Of a stretch of DNA of 64,000 nucleotides, positions 33,300 through 39,887 are shown piece by piece. The first letter of the stretch is position 1. Each line of letters opens with the position of its first letter. Below the pieces are notes generated by a model, which saw only the letters and a list, made by a program, of their open reading frames with translations, had not been told where the DNA came from and searched no databases. The stretch is taken from NCBI RefSeq assembly GCF_018135625.1, contig NZ_CP073078.1, positions 2,016,501-2,080,500 of the forward strand, read 5' to 3'. Made by a program: the position numbers and the translations under genes. Source of the DNA: Phenylobacterium montanum (GTDB lineage Bacteria > Pseudomonadota > Alphaproteobacteria > Caulobacterales > Caulobacteraceae).

Positions 33300-35096
33300 A
33301 TGACCCTGCAATCGCCCAAAGCCCCGACAGAGACCGCCGCCGAGACCATGACCGGCGCCGAAATGGTCGTCCGCGCGCTGGTGGACCAGGGCGTAACCCA
33401 CCTGTTCGGCTATCCGGGCGGGGCGGTGCTTCCGATCTATGACGCCCTGTTCCACGAGCCGCGCCTGCAGCACGTGCTGGTCCGTCACGAACAGGGCGCC
33501 ACCCATGCGGCCGAGGGCTATGCCCGCTCGACCGGCAAGCCCGGCGTGGTCCTGGTCACCTCCGGCCCCGGCGCCACCAACGCCATCACCGGCATCGTCG
33601 ACGCCCTGATGGACTCGATTCCCATGGTCGTGATCACCGGCCAGGTCCCCACCCACCTGATCGGCTCGGACGCCTTCCAGGAGGCGGACACGGTCGGCAT
33701 CACCCGCTCGTGCACCAAGCACAACTACCTGGTCAAAAAGGTCGAGGACCTGCCGCGGGTGATCCACGAGGCGTTCCACATCGCCACCTCGGGCCGCCCC
33801 GGACCCGTCGTCATCGACATCCCGAAAGACGTCCAGTTCGGACGCGGCGCCTATCAGGGCCCGGCGGCGGTCAAACCGCTGCACGCCTACGCCCCGCGCG
33901 TGAAGGGCGACGCGGCCCGTATCCGCGAGGCGGTCGAGCTGATCGCCGGCGCCAAGCGGCCGATCCTCTATACCGGCGGCGGGGTGATCAACTCCGGCCC
34001 CGAAGCCAGCGCCGCCTTGCGCGAGTTCGCCGCCCTGACCGGCGCGCCTGTCACCTCGACGCTGATGGGCCTGGGCGCCTTTCCGGCCAATGACCCGGCC
34101 TGGCTGGGCATGGTCGGCATGCACGGCGCGTTCGAGGCCAACCACGCCATGCACGATTGCGACGTGATGATCTGCGTCGGCGCCCGCTTCGACGACCGGG
34201 TCACCGGCCGGCTGGACGCCTTCTCGCCGGGATCGAAGAAGATCCACATCGACATCGACCCCTCCTCGATCAACAAGAACGTCCGCGTCGACGTCGGCAT
34301 CGTGGGCGATGTGGGCCACGTCCTGGCCGACATGATCGAGGCTTGGAAAGCAAGGCCCCGCCGCGAGGCCGAGGTCCTGGCGCCCTGGTGGCGGCAGATC
34401 GAGGCGTGGCGGGCGCGCAAGGGCTTTTCCTATCGCGGCTCGGACACCATCATCAAACCGCAGTACGCCATCGAGCGGCTCTACGCCCTGACCCGTGGCC
34501 GCGACGTCTACATCACCACCGAGGTCGGCCAGCACCAGATGTGGGCGGCCCAGTTCTTCCACTTCAATGAGCCCAACCACTGGATGACCTCCGGCGGGCT
34601 GGGCACCATGGGCTATGGCCTGCCGGCCGCGGTCGGCGTGCAGTTGGCCCATCCGGAAGCGCTGGTCATCGACATCGCCGGCGAGGCCTCGGTGCAGATG
34701 ACCATGCAGGAGATCTCGACGGCGATCCAATACCAGGCGCCGATCAAGGTCTTCATCCTCAACAACGAATGGATGGGCATGGTGCGCCAGTGGCAGCAAC
34801 TGCTGCACGGCGAGCGCTATTCCCACTCCTATTCGGAAAGCCTGCCTGACTTCGTCAAGCTGGCCGAGGCCTATGGGGCGGTGGGCATCCGCGCCGAGAC
34901 CCCGGCCGAGCTGGACGCCAAGATCCTGGAGATGATCGACTGCCCGCGCCCGGTGATCTTCGACTGCCGCGTGGAAAAGGCCGAGAACTGCCTGCCCATG
35001 ATCCCCTCGGGCAAGGCGCACAACGAAATGATCCTGGCCGAAGAGGTCGAGGACATCGGCTCCGTGATCGACGAGGCGGGGAAGAGGCTGGTTTGA
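33300..35096 (+). CDS. ilvB: acetolactate synthase, large (catalytic) subunit
   Basis: Thiamine-diphosphate enzyme that starts valine, leucine and isoleucine synthesis. The N-terminal domain has LFGYPGGAVLPIYDALF and the cofactor-activating Glu in HEQGATHAAEGYARSTG. The central FAD-binding region is YTGGGVINSGPEASAALREFA with LMGLGAFPANDP. The C-terminal ThDP motif region runs from GEASVQMTMQEISTA to NNEWMGMVRQWQ. Length (598 aa) is typical. ATG 33300 comes 104 bases after the leader stop. ilvN follows after 51 bases. Confidence 0.97.
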   Translation: MTLQSPKAPTETAAETMTGAEMVVRALVDQGVTHLFGYPGGAVLPIYDALFHEPRLQHVLVRHEQGATHAAEGYARSTGKPGVVLVTSGPGATNAITGIVDALMDSIPMVVITGQVPTHLIGSDAFQEADTVGITRSCTKHNYLVKKVEDLPRVIHEAFHIATSGRPGPVVIDIPKDVQFGRGAYQGPAAVKPLHAYAPRVKGDAARIREAVELIAGAKRPILYTGGGVINSGPEASAALREFAALTGAPVTSTLMGLGAFPANDPAWLGMVGMHGAFEANHAMHDCDVMICVGARFDDRVTGRLDAFSPGSKKIHIDIDPSSINKNVRVDVGIVGDVGHVLADMIEAWKARPRREAEVLAPWWRQIEAWRARKGFSYRGSDTIIKPQYAIERLYALTRGRDVYITTEVGQHQMWAAQFFHFNEPNHWMTSGGLGTMGYGLPAAVGVQLAHPEALVIDIAGEASVQMTMQEISTAIQYQAPIKVFILNNEWMGMVRQWQQLLHGERYSHSYSESLPDFVKLAEAYGAVGIRAETPAELDAKILEMIDCPRPVIFDCRVEKAENCLPMIPSGKAHNEMILAEEVEDIGSVIDEAGKRLV

Positions 35097-35147
35097 CCCC
35101 GCCCTTTGGTTTGCCCTGGTCAAGCTCAGAAGGTATCTAGCCCGCGC

Positions 35148-35711
35148 ATGAACACCTCGATCCCCGCCTCCTCCGACCAGCCCGGCTCGGCCTATTTCAT
35201 GGACCATGCCGAGGAGGCGGCGCATCGCGCGACCTTCGCCGTGGTGGTCGACAACGAGCCTGGGGTGCTGCACCGGGTGGTCGGGCTGTTCGCCGCGCGG
35301 GGGTACAACATCGAGAGCCTGACCGTGGCCGAAACGGACCGGCGGGCGCATACCAGCCGCATCACCATCGTCACCTCGGGCACCAACGAGATCCTCGACC
35401 AGATCCGCGCCCAGCTGCAGAAGATGGTCTCGGCGCGCGAAGTGCACGACGTGACCCGCGATCCCCTCGGCATCGAGCGCGAGCTGGCCCTGGTCAAGGT
35501 CAAGGGCTCGGGCGCTGAACGGGTCGAGGCCCTGCGCGTTTCGGATATCTTCCGCGCCAAGGTGGTCGACACCACCCACGAGAGCTTCGTGTTCGAAGTC
35601 ACCGGCGCCCCGTCCAAGATCGACAAGTTCATCGACCTGATGCGGCCCTTGGGCCTGGTCGAACTGTCCCGCACCGGCGTGCTCTCGATCACTCGCGGCG
35701 CGGCGGAATAG
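35148..35711 (+). CDS. ilvN: acetolactate synthase, small (regulatory) subunit
   Basis: Regulatory subunit that confers valine feedback inhibition on IlvB. The N-terminal ACT domain has FAVVVDNEPGVLHRVVGLFAARGYNIESLTVAETD, and the C-terminal half (RDPLGIERELALVKVKG, FRAKVVDTTHESFVFEVTG) is the IlvH C-terminal domain. Length (187 aa) is normal with a short extra N-terminus. It follows ilvB by 51 bases on the same transcript. ATG 35148 was preferred to an upstream in-frame TTG. Confidence 0.96.
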   Translation: MNTSIPASSDQPGSAYFMDHAEEAAHRATFAVVVDNEPGVLHRVVGLFAARGYNIESLTVAETDRRAHTSRITIVTSGTNEILDQIRAQLQKMVSAREVHDVTRDPLGIERELALVKVKGSGAERVEALRVSDIFRAKVVDTTHESFVFEVTGAPSKIDKFIDLMRPLGLVELSRTGVLSITRGAAE

Positions 35712-35713
35712 GC

Positions 35714-37198
35714 TCAGACCTTTCCGGAGCGCGCCTTCAGCAAACCCCGGAAGCGCTGCAGGATCGCCTCGACATAGGGATTCTTGGCCGCGAACGGGCC
35801 GCCCGCGGGCTCGGGATGCACCAGCATGGTGGCGTTGGCCTCGAACACCAGCACCCGGCCGTCCGGCAGGAGGCTGAAGTCGATCCCGCAATAGTCGAGG
35901 CCCAGCCGGCGGCCCACGGCCTCGATCGCCGCATAGGCTCGCTCGCCCAGCGCACGCCTGGGATCGGCCAGGAAGGCCAGTTCCTCGGCCTGGCGGGCCG
36001 AATCTTCCTCCATGCCCGAGGTCTCGTGATGCACGAGCCAGTTCTTCGAGATGGCCAGGTGGTAGGGCATCGGCTCGCCGCCCACGAAGATCATGCGATA
36101 CTTGCGATAGAAGCCGTCGGCCGAGGCGAAATCGTAGAAGGTGGTGACGTAGGCCGCCTCCTCGATTTCCGCCGCCGCGGAGACCAGGCCTGCCTTGTCG
36201 AAGACCTTCACCAGGCCCCGCCCCCCATGCGAGCCGGCCGGGCGCACCAGGGCGGGCAGGGTCATGCCGGCCCCCAGCATGTGTCGCGACCAGTCGGTCG
36301 GCCGCTCCGGCGGGGCACCGAGGCGCATGACAGCGGGAACGACGAGGCCCTCGATCCCCGCCAGCCGCTCGGCGATCTCATGCCGGCCGGTCAGGGCCAC
36401 CCGGTCGGGCGGATTGAGCAGGAGCGCGCCGCAGGCGTCCAGGAACCTGCGGACGATTTCGGGGATCGGCGGGACGACGTCGGCGTCGCCCATGGCGTTG
36501 AGCACCAGATCGACCGCGGGCGGGACCTCGTCGGCGCGAGCGAATTCGACGTACCAGACGAAGGTGGAATAGCGACCTCGCGGCAGAAGGTGTGTCAGCG
36601 GAATATTGCCGGCCCCGCTGGTCACCAGCACCAGCAGGGTCAACTCCGGGTCGCGCGCCGGCTGGGGATAGAGGCTCTGGCGCCGGTAGGCGTGCTCCAG
36701 GTGCTCGCGCGCGCCGGCCAGATCGCCCCGCGCCTCGGCCACGCTGGCCAGGGTCTGGCGGGCGATGGCCAGGCCGGGGTCGAGCTCGACCGCGCGGCGG
36801 CTGTAATAGTCGGCGGCGTCGTGCATGGCCACGCTGAGATAGGCCTGGCCGAGGCTCTGGTGCGCGACGGCGTGGTCCGGCCGACGGGCCAAGACCGCCT
36901 TCAGCACCCGCTCGGCGTCGGCGGGGCGGTCCAGTTCCAGATAGGCGTCGGCGAGGTCGAACTGCGGCGCGTCCTCTGTCGGCTTCATCGCAGCGGTCAG
37001 TTCCAGCATGGCCAGGCGCTGGTCGCCGGCCAAAAGGATCGCGCTGGCCTCGGCGACGATAGCGGCGGCTTCCCGGTCCGCAGGGTCGCCCGCCACGGCC
37101 GCCTGAGCAAGGACCACCGCCTCCGCCGCGCGACCGGCGCGCAACAGTTCGATCGCGCGCCGAGTCTGGTCTGAAACTCCGCCGGCGGATCGTGACAT
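35714..37198 (-). CDS. tetratricopeptide/ATP-grasp (RimK-like) fusion protein
   Basis: Predicted soluble protein of 494 aa. The N-terminal 150 residues have tandem TPR-like helical pairs (ELLRAGRAAEAVVLAQAAVAGDP; DLADAYLELDRPADAERVLKAVLARRP; AHQSLGQAYLSVAMHDAADYYSRRAVELDP). The rest resembles an ATP-grasp ligase: the ATP-binding PALVRPAGSHGGRGLVKVFDK, then the metal/phosphate site IDFSLLPDGRVLVFEANATMLVHPE with the family E-x-N pattern. Such enzymes join a carboxylate to an amine, for example amino acids to a peptide. Substrates are unknown. ATG 37198 was chosen because a longer frame to 37363 runs into the tmRNA gene. Confidence 0.8.
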   Translation of the reverse strand: MSRSAGGVSDQTRRAIELLRAGRAAEAVVLAQAAVAGDPADREAAAIVAEASAILLAGDQRLAMLELTAAMKPTEDAPQFDLADAYLELDRPADAERVLKAVLARRPDHAVAHQSLGQAYLSVAMHDAADYYSRRAVELDPGLAIARQTLASVAEARGDLAGAREHLEHAYRRQSLYPQPARDPELTLLVLVTSGAGNIPLTHLLPRGRYSTFVWYVEFARADEVPPAVDLVLNAMGDADVVPPIPEIVRRFLDACGALLLNPPDRVALTGRHEIAERLAGIEGLVVPAVMRLGAPPERPTDWSRHMLGAGMTLPALVRPAGSHGGRGLVKVFDKAGLVSAAAEIEEAAYVTTFYDFASADGFYRKYRMIFVGGEPMPYHLAISKNWLVHHETSGMEEDSARQAEELAFLADPRRALGERAYAAIEAVGRRLGLDYCGIDFSLLPDGRVLVFEANATMLVHPEPAGGPFAAKNPYVEAILQRFRGLLKARSGKV

Positions 37199-37330
37199 AG
37201 GCAAGAGGCACTCGAATTCAGGGTCGGATCGGCGCGGCGCATCATGGCCGCCCCCCTCGGCGCCAGCAAGTTCGCCGCACCGTCCCGATGGGTTCTTCAA
37301 ATCGAAGGGATTGGCGCCTATATTAGCGTC

Positions 37331-37616
37331 GTCCGGCGACGGACTATGGAGATAAACGCGCACGCAATAAGCGGACTGGACCCGGGTGCGATTCCCGGCG
37401 GCTCCACCAATTCTCCCACCGCGTTATCGGCGGGGAGCACGGGGCCGATCAGCATCGACAGACGTGTAAAGGTGTTGCTTTCTCCCGGCCTGACCCACCG
37501 TTTCGGGTCTTAAACTAACTGCGAACGATAACTTCGCTCAAGAGTATGCCCTCGCCGCGTGATGCGGTTCGGTCAAACTCGACCTAAAGCCCTAGTGTCT
37601 TAGCAGCGCTAGGCGG
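37331..37616 (+). ncRNA. ssrA: transfer-messenger RNA (circularly permuted, two-piece)
   Basis: The 3' acceptor part comes first: a T-arm GGGTGCGATTCCC and GGCGGCTCCACCA, with mature end CCA at 37407-37409. After a short loop the tRNA 5' half begins at GGGGCCG (37441-37447), which pairs with CGGCTCC (37399-37405). The resume codon and tag follow at 37521-37559, reading ANDNFAQEYALAA before TGA 37560-37562. With the first alanine from the charged tmRNA, the tag is AANDNFAQEYALAA. This order is the alphaproteobacterial permuted form. Ends of the gene are approximate; TATATT at 37319-37324 may be the -10. Confidence 0.9.
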
Positions 37617-37625
37617 GGCCCGGGG

Positions 37626-37803
37626 GCGCCTGGCAACAGAAGCCCCCACCTTCACCTGTCCGTCGAAAAGGCGCCCCCAATTCTTGTTTGAAGGGAGCGG
37701 CGCCTGGCAACAGAAGCCCCCACCTTCACCTGTCCGTCGAAAAGGCGCGCCCAATTCTTGTTTGAAGGGAGCGGCGCCTGGCAACAGAAGCCCCCACCTT
37801 TCC
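37626..37803. repeat. 74-bp tandem repeat (about 2.4 copies)
   Basis: Copies start at 37626, 37700 and 37774 (period exactly 74), each beginning gcgcctggcaacagaagccc. The first two are complete and nearly identical (one visible change, gcgcccccaa against gcgcgcccaa); the third is cut after about 30 bases. It lies directly after ssrA. No coding role is likely. Confidence 0.9.
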
Positions 37804-37819
37804 CTCGCAGTGGTAGTTC

Positions 37820-37937
37820 GTGCGTGGATCGAGACGCGCCCCGATAGGGCGCTCCTCACCATGACTAAGTTTTTTGCTAGTCGCAGGTCCAAGTCATGGT
37901 GAGGAACCCGCGCCAGCGGGTGTCTCGAACCACGCAC
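37820..37937. repeat. palindromic element downstream of ssrA
   Basis: Outer arms gtgcgtggatcgagac (37820-37834) and gtctcgaaccacgcac (37922-37937), inner arms tcctcaccatgact (37853-37866) and agtcatggtgagga (37892-37905, perfect 14 bases), with a loop between. A long hairpin is possible. It fits a REP or MITE-like element; no coding frame is evident. Confidence 0.75.
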
Positions 37938-38011
37938 ATGGCCCAACTCCCGCCTTGCCTCTTCCCGCGTCCACGTTAGGCTCCCGCCGAACCATGGAGT
38001 GACGCCGCATT

Positions 38012-38494
38012 ATGGCCAACGAGAAACCGCCGACGGACCTGATGGGCTACGAAGCCATGGCGCAGGATGCGCTGAGGGGGGTGGTCCGGACGGCGCTGCA
38101 GAGGGCCGCAGGCCCCGGAGGACTGCCCGATCCGCATCATTTCTACATCACCTTCAAGACCCGCTTTCCCGGCGTGGTCCTGCCCTCTGACCTTCTGGCC
38201 AAGTATCCGGACGAGATGACCATCGTCCTGCAGCACCAGTTCGAGGACCTGACGCCGGCTGAGACCGGCTTTTCGGTCAGCCTGACCTTCAGCGGCGCAG
38301 CGCGGGCTCTGTCGATCCCCTACGCCGCCCTGACCCGGTTCTACGACCCCAGCGTCCAGTTCCTCCTGACCTTCGAAGCGCCCGACCTGCCGGAGCCGGA
38401 GGCAGAGCCCGCGCCGGCGGTCGCGCCCGCCGCTACAGCGCCGGACGGCGACGAGCCCAAGGTCGTCTCCCTTGATCATTTCCGGAAGAAATAG
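38012..38494 (+). CDS. sspB: SspB-family ClpXP adaptor
   Basis: Adaptor that binds ssrA-tagged proteins and delivers them to the ClpXP protease. The 160-residue sequence has the family layout: a helical start (MGYEAMAQDALRGVVRTAL), a beta-rich core (HHFYITFKTRFPGVVLP, MTIVLQHQFEDLTPAETGFSVSLTFSGAARALSIPYAALTRFYDPSVQF), a flexible Pro/Glu/Ala linker, and the short C-terminal ClpX-binding motif VVSLDHFRKK. It lies 400 bases after ssrA, so tag and adaptor genes are neighbours. Confidence 0.9.
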   Translation: MANEKPPTDLMGYEAMAQDALRGVVRTALQRAAGPGGLPDPHHFYITFKTRFPGVVLPSDLLAKYPDEMTIVLQHQFEDLTPAETGFSVSLTFSGAARALSIPYAALTRFYDPSVQFLLTFEAPDLPEPEAEPAPAVAPAATAPDGDEPKVVSLDHFRKK

Positions 38495-38497
38495 CCC

Positions 38498-38968
38498 GTG
38501 ACCGATGTCGCCGCTGCGGAGGCTCCAGCCGCCACGGACGAGGAACTGCTGGCGCGGTTCCTGCGCACCAAGAACCAGCCCACAGGCTCCCAGACCCTCG
38601 GCTTTCGCATGCAGAAGGTCGAGCAGGCCACCCGCTCGGTCGAGGTGGCCTTCGAGGCCCGCGCCGAGTTGCTCTGCAACCCCATGGGCCAGATCCAGGG
38701 CGGCTATCTCTGCGCCATGCTGGACGAGTGCATGTCGGTGGCCTGCATGGTCGCCTCGGGCATGACCGCCGTGGCGCCGACCCTGGAGATGAAGACCAGT
38801 TTCCTGCGGCCCGCCATGCCGGGCGCGCTGAAGGGGATCGGGCGGGTGATCAAATGGGGGAAGACCGTCGCCTTCACCGAGGGCGAGCTCTACGACGACC
38901 AGGGCCGGCTGGTGGCCAAGGCCACCGGCACCGCCATCCCGACCCCGTTCAAGGTCTACAAGAAGTAG
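38498..38968 (+). CDS. PaaI-like hotdog-fold thioesterase
   Basis: Predicted acyl-CoA thioesterase of 156 aa. The hotdog active-site region reads NPMGQIQGGYLCAMLDECMSVAC; the GG-x-x-x-x-x-x-D pattern (QGGYLCAMLDE) is typical of the family, and the second half (TSFLRPAMPGALKGIGRVIKWGKTVAFTEGELYDDQGRLVAKATGTA) forms the sheet. The start is GTG 38498, 3 bases after the sspB stop, so the two genes are probably co-transcribed. Substrate unknown. Confidence 0.87.
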   Translation: MTDVAAAEAPAATDEELLARFLRTKNQPTGSQTLGFRMQKVEQATRSVEVAFEARAELLCNPMGQIQGGYLCAMLDECMSVACMVASGMTAVAPTLEMKTSFLRPAMPGALKGIGRVIKWGKTVAFTEGELYDDQGRLVAKATGTAIPTPFKVYKK

Positions 38969-38976
38969 GGCCCGGC

Positions 38977-39780
38977 TTGATCCCGCGCCTGCTGTCGCTG
39001 CTGACCCTGATCGCCGGCCTGGCGCTGGGAGCGGACGCACCGGCCCAGGCCGCGGGTCCCTTCGGCGACTGGGCGGCGATTGTGGTGGCGGGCGACTGGA
39101 AAGCCCACAGCGGCGCGCCCAGCGATGTGTTCGACAACGCCCGCCACGACGTCGGCCAGGCGTTGCTGAGCGCCGGCTTCTCCCCGGCCAACCTGCGCGA
39201 ATTCTCCACACGGCCCGATCGGTTCGGCGCCGACAAGCCGCTGAAGGCCGACATCGAGACCATTGTCGGCCAGTTGACCGAACTGACGGACAAGGCCAAG
39301 AGCGGCTGCCTGGTCTATTTCACCTCTCACGGCTCGCCCGACGGCATCGTAGTCGGCGATCACATCTGGCGCCCGGCCGGCTTGGGCAAGCTGATCGACC
39401 AGACCTGCGGCCAGCGGCCGACCATCGCCATCATTTCCGCCTGCTTTTCCGGCGTGTTCGTGCCCGAGTTGGACGGTCCCGACCGCATGGTCCTGACGGC
39501 CGCCCGGCCCGACCGCGCCTCGTTCGGTTGCGGCGAGGCCGACCACTACACCTTCTTCGACACCTGCCTGCTGCAAAGCCTGCCCCAGACCCACGACTTC
39601 GCCGCCCTCGGCCCCGCGGTTCAGGCTTGCGTTGCAAAACGCGAAGCGGATCTCCGCGCCGCCCCTGCGTCCGAACCCCAGTGCAAGATCGGGGCGACTT
39701 TGCGGCCGATGCTGCCGCTCTATCGCTACACGACGCCCGCCCCGATGACTGGAAGCGGTCGCAACAGCAACTCGGGGTAG
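38977..39780 (+). CDS. exported caspase/legumain-like (family C13) cysteine peptidase
   Basis: Predicted secreted protein of 267 aa. A signal peptide (IPRLLSLLTLIAGLALGADAPAQA) is followed by a caspase-like domain with catalytic His H118 in YFTSHGSPDG and Cys C156 in AIISACFSGVF. Both are placed as in clan CD enzymes, with the strand DWAAIVVAGD at its start. Substrate and activity are unknown. The start is TTG 38977, 8 bases after the previous stop; no ATG is available before the signal peptide. Confidence 0.8.
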   Translation: MIPRLLSLLTLIAGLALGADAPAQAAGPFGDWAAIVVAGDWKAHSGAPSDVFDNARHDVGQALLSAGFSPANLREFSTRPDRFGADKPLKADIETIVGQLTELTDKAKSGCLVYFTSHGSPDGIVVGDHIWRPAGLGKLIDQTCGQRPTIAIISACFSGVFVPELDGPDRMVLTAARPDRASFGCGEADHYTFFDTCLLQSLPQTHDFAALGPAVQACVAKREADLRAAPASEPQCKIGATLRPMLPLYRYTTPAPMTGSGRNSNSG

Positions 39781-39887
39781 GAGAACGGCAAGGTTCGTGC
39801 GCGCAAGGCGGGCGAGAGTCTTTGCCATGTGGCCGACGCAGCGTAGAAATCCGCTCTTCCGCGTCTGTTCTCCCCCGGAGCCGCTCC

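Noticed and set aside
33171-35891. Long leftward open frame across ilvBN (about 900 codons)
   Set aside because: Opposite-strand shadow of ilvB/ilvN in very GC-rich DNA; it has no family motifs and low complexity with many His/Gly/Arg.
37199-37363. Upstream extension of the TPR/ATP-grasp gene to 37363
   Set aside because: It runs into the start of the tmRNA gene; residues added have no TPR pattern and ATG 37198 starts cleanly.
37626-37803. Tandem repeats as a CRISPR array
   Set aside because: Repeats are adjacent with no unique spacers and the period of 74 is too long for repeat-only units.
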